A program made the position numbers and the translations under genes. Below the pieces are notes generated by a model that was not told the origin of the DNA, made no database searches, and saw only the letters and a list, made by a program, of their open reading frames with translations. From assembly GCF_001605895.1 (NCBI RefSeq), contig NZ_LUAW01000031.1, positions 1 to 43,159 of the forward strand: 43,159 bases of DNA. The letters are read 5' to 3'. This DNA is from Acinetobacter pragensis (GTDB lineage Bacteria > Pseudomonadota > Gammaproteobacteria > Pseudomonadales > Moraxellaceae). The first letter of the stretch is position 1; the number at the start of each line of letters is the position of its first letter. Positions 41,926-43,159 of this stretch are shown here, in pieces.

Positions 41926-43159
41926 TTAAAGCGCTGCAATTTGCTCCATATTCGCTTTAATCTTCGCTAACTGATCAGCAAACTCAGCAAGTTTTATTTT
42001 CTCGCCTTCAACCACAGCAGCAGGTGCTTTCGCTACAAAACCTTCATTGCCCAGTTTAGTGGCAATCTGGTCATGCTGTTTTTGCACTTTGTCTAAGTCT
42101 TTTTGCAGACGGCCTAATTCCGCTTTCGGGTCAATTAAACCCTTCATTGGAACGAATACAGACACATGACCCACTACAGATGAAGAAGACAATGGTGGTT
42201 GTTCAGCATCGCTAAGGAAAGTAATGCTTTCAACTTTTGCCAATGCTTTAAACAACGGTTCAATACGGTCAATACGCGCTTTTTCAGCATCAGTGGTGTT
42301 TTGCAGAAGAACAGGCAACAAACGCGCATTGCCTAAGCCCATCTCACCACGGATATTACGCACCGCACCAATCAAACCTTGCAGCCATTGCATATCTGCT
42401 TCAGCTTGCTCATTTACTTTTGCTTGGTCAGCAACAGGGTACGCCGCAAGCATAATCGTTTCGCCCGAAATGTTTAACTTCGGTGCAAGCGTTTGCCAGA
42501 TTTCTTCTGTTAGGTACGGCATCAACGGATGAGCCAAACGTAAAGACGCTTCCATCACAGAAAGAAGAACACGACGCACTTCAGCTTTACGCTCAACCGA
42601 TACGTTTTCGTCATTTAGAACTGGCTTAGTCAGCTCTACATACCAGTCACAGTATTCATTCCAAATGAACTCGTAAATCGCTTGCGCTGCTAAGTCTAAA
42701 CGGTAGGTTGCAAATGCTTGGTGTACCGCAGCTTCCGCTTTTTGCAGACGGCTTACGATCCATTGTTCAGGCAATTCCCAAAGGTCTTGGCGAGCTTCTT
42801 GCCCAATCACTTGCTCTTCGCAGTTCATCATCACGAAACGCGTTGCGTTCCAGATTTTGTTGGCAAAGTTACGGTAGCCTTCAACACGTTTCATATCGAA
42901 CTTAATGTCACGGCCTGTGTTCGCAAGCGCACAGAATGTGAAACGAACCGCATCTGTACCGTAAGACTGAATACCTTCTGGGAATTCTTTACGCGTTGAT
43001 TTCTCAATTTTTGATGCTTGTTTCGGGTTCATTAAACCAGTGGTACGTTTTTGTACCAAGGTTTCAAGATCCACACCGTCAATCAAGTCGAGTGGGTCAA
43101 GCACGTTGCCCTTAGATTTAGACATCTTCTGACCTTCGCCATCACGTACCAAACCGTGT
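41926..43159 (-). CDS. valS: ValS, valyl-tRNA synthetase (C-terminal part)
   Basis: The gene enters from the right edge; about 410 C-terminal codons are present. The frame begins HGLVRDGEGQKMSKSKGN, containing the class I KMSKS loop that binds ATP. The anticodon-binding helical domain follows (NKIWNATRFVMM and later), then the C-terminal coiled coil with KAELGRLQKDLDKVQKQHDQ, a ValS feature. The catalytic HIGH motif and editing domain lie outside. ValS charges tRNA-Val in the cytoplasm. Confidence 0.97.
   Translation of the reverse strand, partial: HGLVRDGEGQKMSKSKGNVLDPLDLIDGVDLETLVQKRTTGLMNPKQASKIEKSTRKEFPEGIQSYGTDAVRFTFCALANTGRDIKFDMKRVEGYRNFANKIWNATRFVMMNCEEQVIGQEARQDLWELPEQWIVSRLQKAEAAVHQAFATYRLDLAAQAIYEFIWNEYCDWYVELTKPVLNDENVSVERKAEVRRVLLSVMEASLRLAHPLMPYLTEEIWQTLAPKLNISGETIMLAAYPVADQAKVNEQAEADMQWLQGLIGAVRNIRGEMGLGNARLLPVLLQNTTDAEKARIDRIEPLFKALAKVESITFLSDAEQPPLSSSSVVGHVSVFVPMKGLIDPKAELGRLQKDLDKVQKQHDQIATKLGNEGFVAKAPAAVVEGEKIKLAEFADQLAKIKANMEQIAAL

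Overview
The window looks like a chromosomal segment from an Acinetobacter species or a very close relative (Moraxellaceae). The reasons are the moderately AT-rich base composition, a pmrC-pmrA-pmrB cluster with a close match to a PmrA box, a wax ester synthase/DGAT of the AtfA type, a ThrH phosphatase, two adjacent FadL-family porins and the order mreB-mreC-mreD-maf-rng. The genus is an inference from gene content; no 16S gene is present. Both ends cut genes: gatA at the left and valS at the right.

Left part (1-8.7 kb): gatC-gatA (Asp/Glu-tRNA amidation) runs leftward, divergent from the overlapping cell-shape operon mreB-mreC-mreD-maf-rng. A small conserved-looking protein gene, the storage-lipid enzyme WS/DGAT, an iron-sulfur type CysH and ThrH follow.

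Middle part (8.7-24 kb): two tandem FadL-like outer-membrane proteins whose upstream regions share a 14-bp inverted repeat; a tRNA-Arg(CCT); an AroP-like permease; PrpF; a PAS-GGDEF diguanylate cyclase; IspA; PutP; an NfeD-QmcA pair; a PlsC-like acyltransferase followed by a patatin-like lipoprotein; an AmpG/RhtX-like MFS carrier and a TSUP permease.

Envelope and nutrient part (24-37 kb): pmrCAB (phosphoethanolamine addition to lipid A and its two-component control) with a PAP2 phosphatase convergent to it, a HAD hydrolase, the ammonium channel AmtB, a periplasmic alpha-carbonic anhydrase, the complete glutamate/aspartate ABC importer gltIJKL with a hairpin between gltI and gltJ, and a membrane fatty-acid hydroxylase/sterol desaturase.

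Right part (37-43 kb): a one-helix hypothetical protein and a divergent J-domain protein, then the accessory section. A DUF559 nuclease-like gene sits tightly between direct 33-bp palindromic repeats, with further related hairpins outside. Next to it is a strongly AT-rich two-gene operon, an ABC/AAA ATPase plus an HNH nuclease, resembling Septu (PtuA-PtuB) antiphage modules. This operon begins immediately behind the valS terminator hairpin, whose 3' arm also holds the ATPase gene's ribosome binding site. These two modules are the most interesting parts of the window. Terminator hairpins separate most transcription units and agree with the gene orientations.
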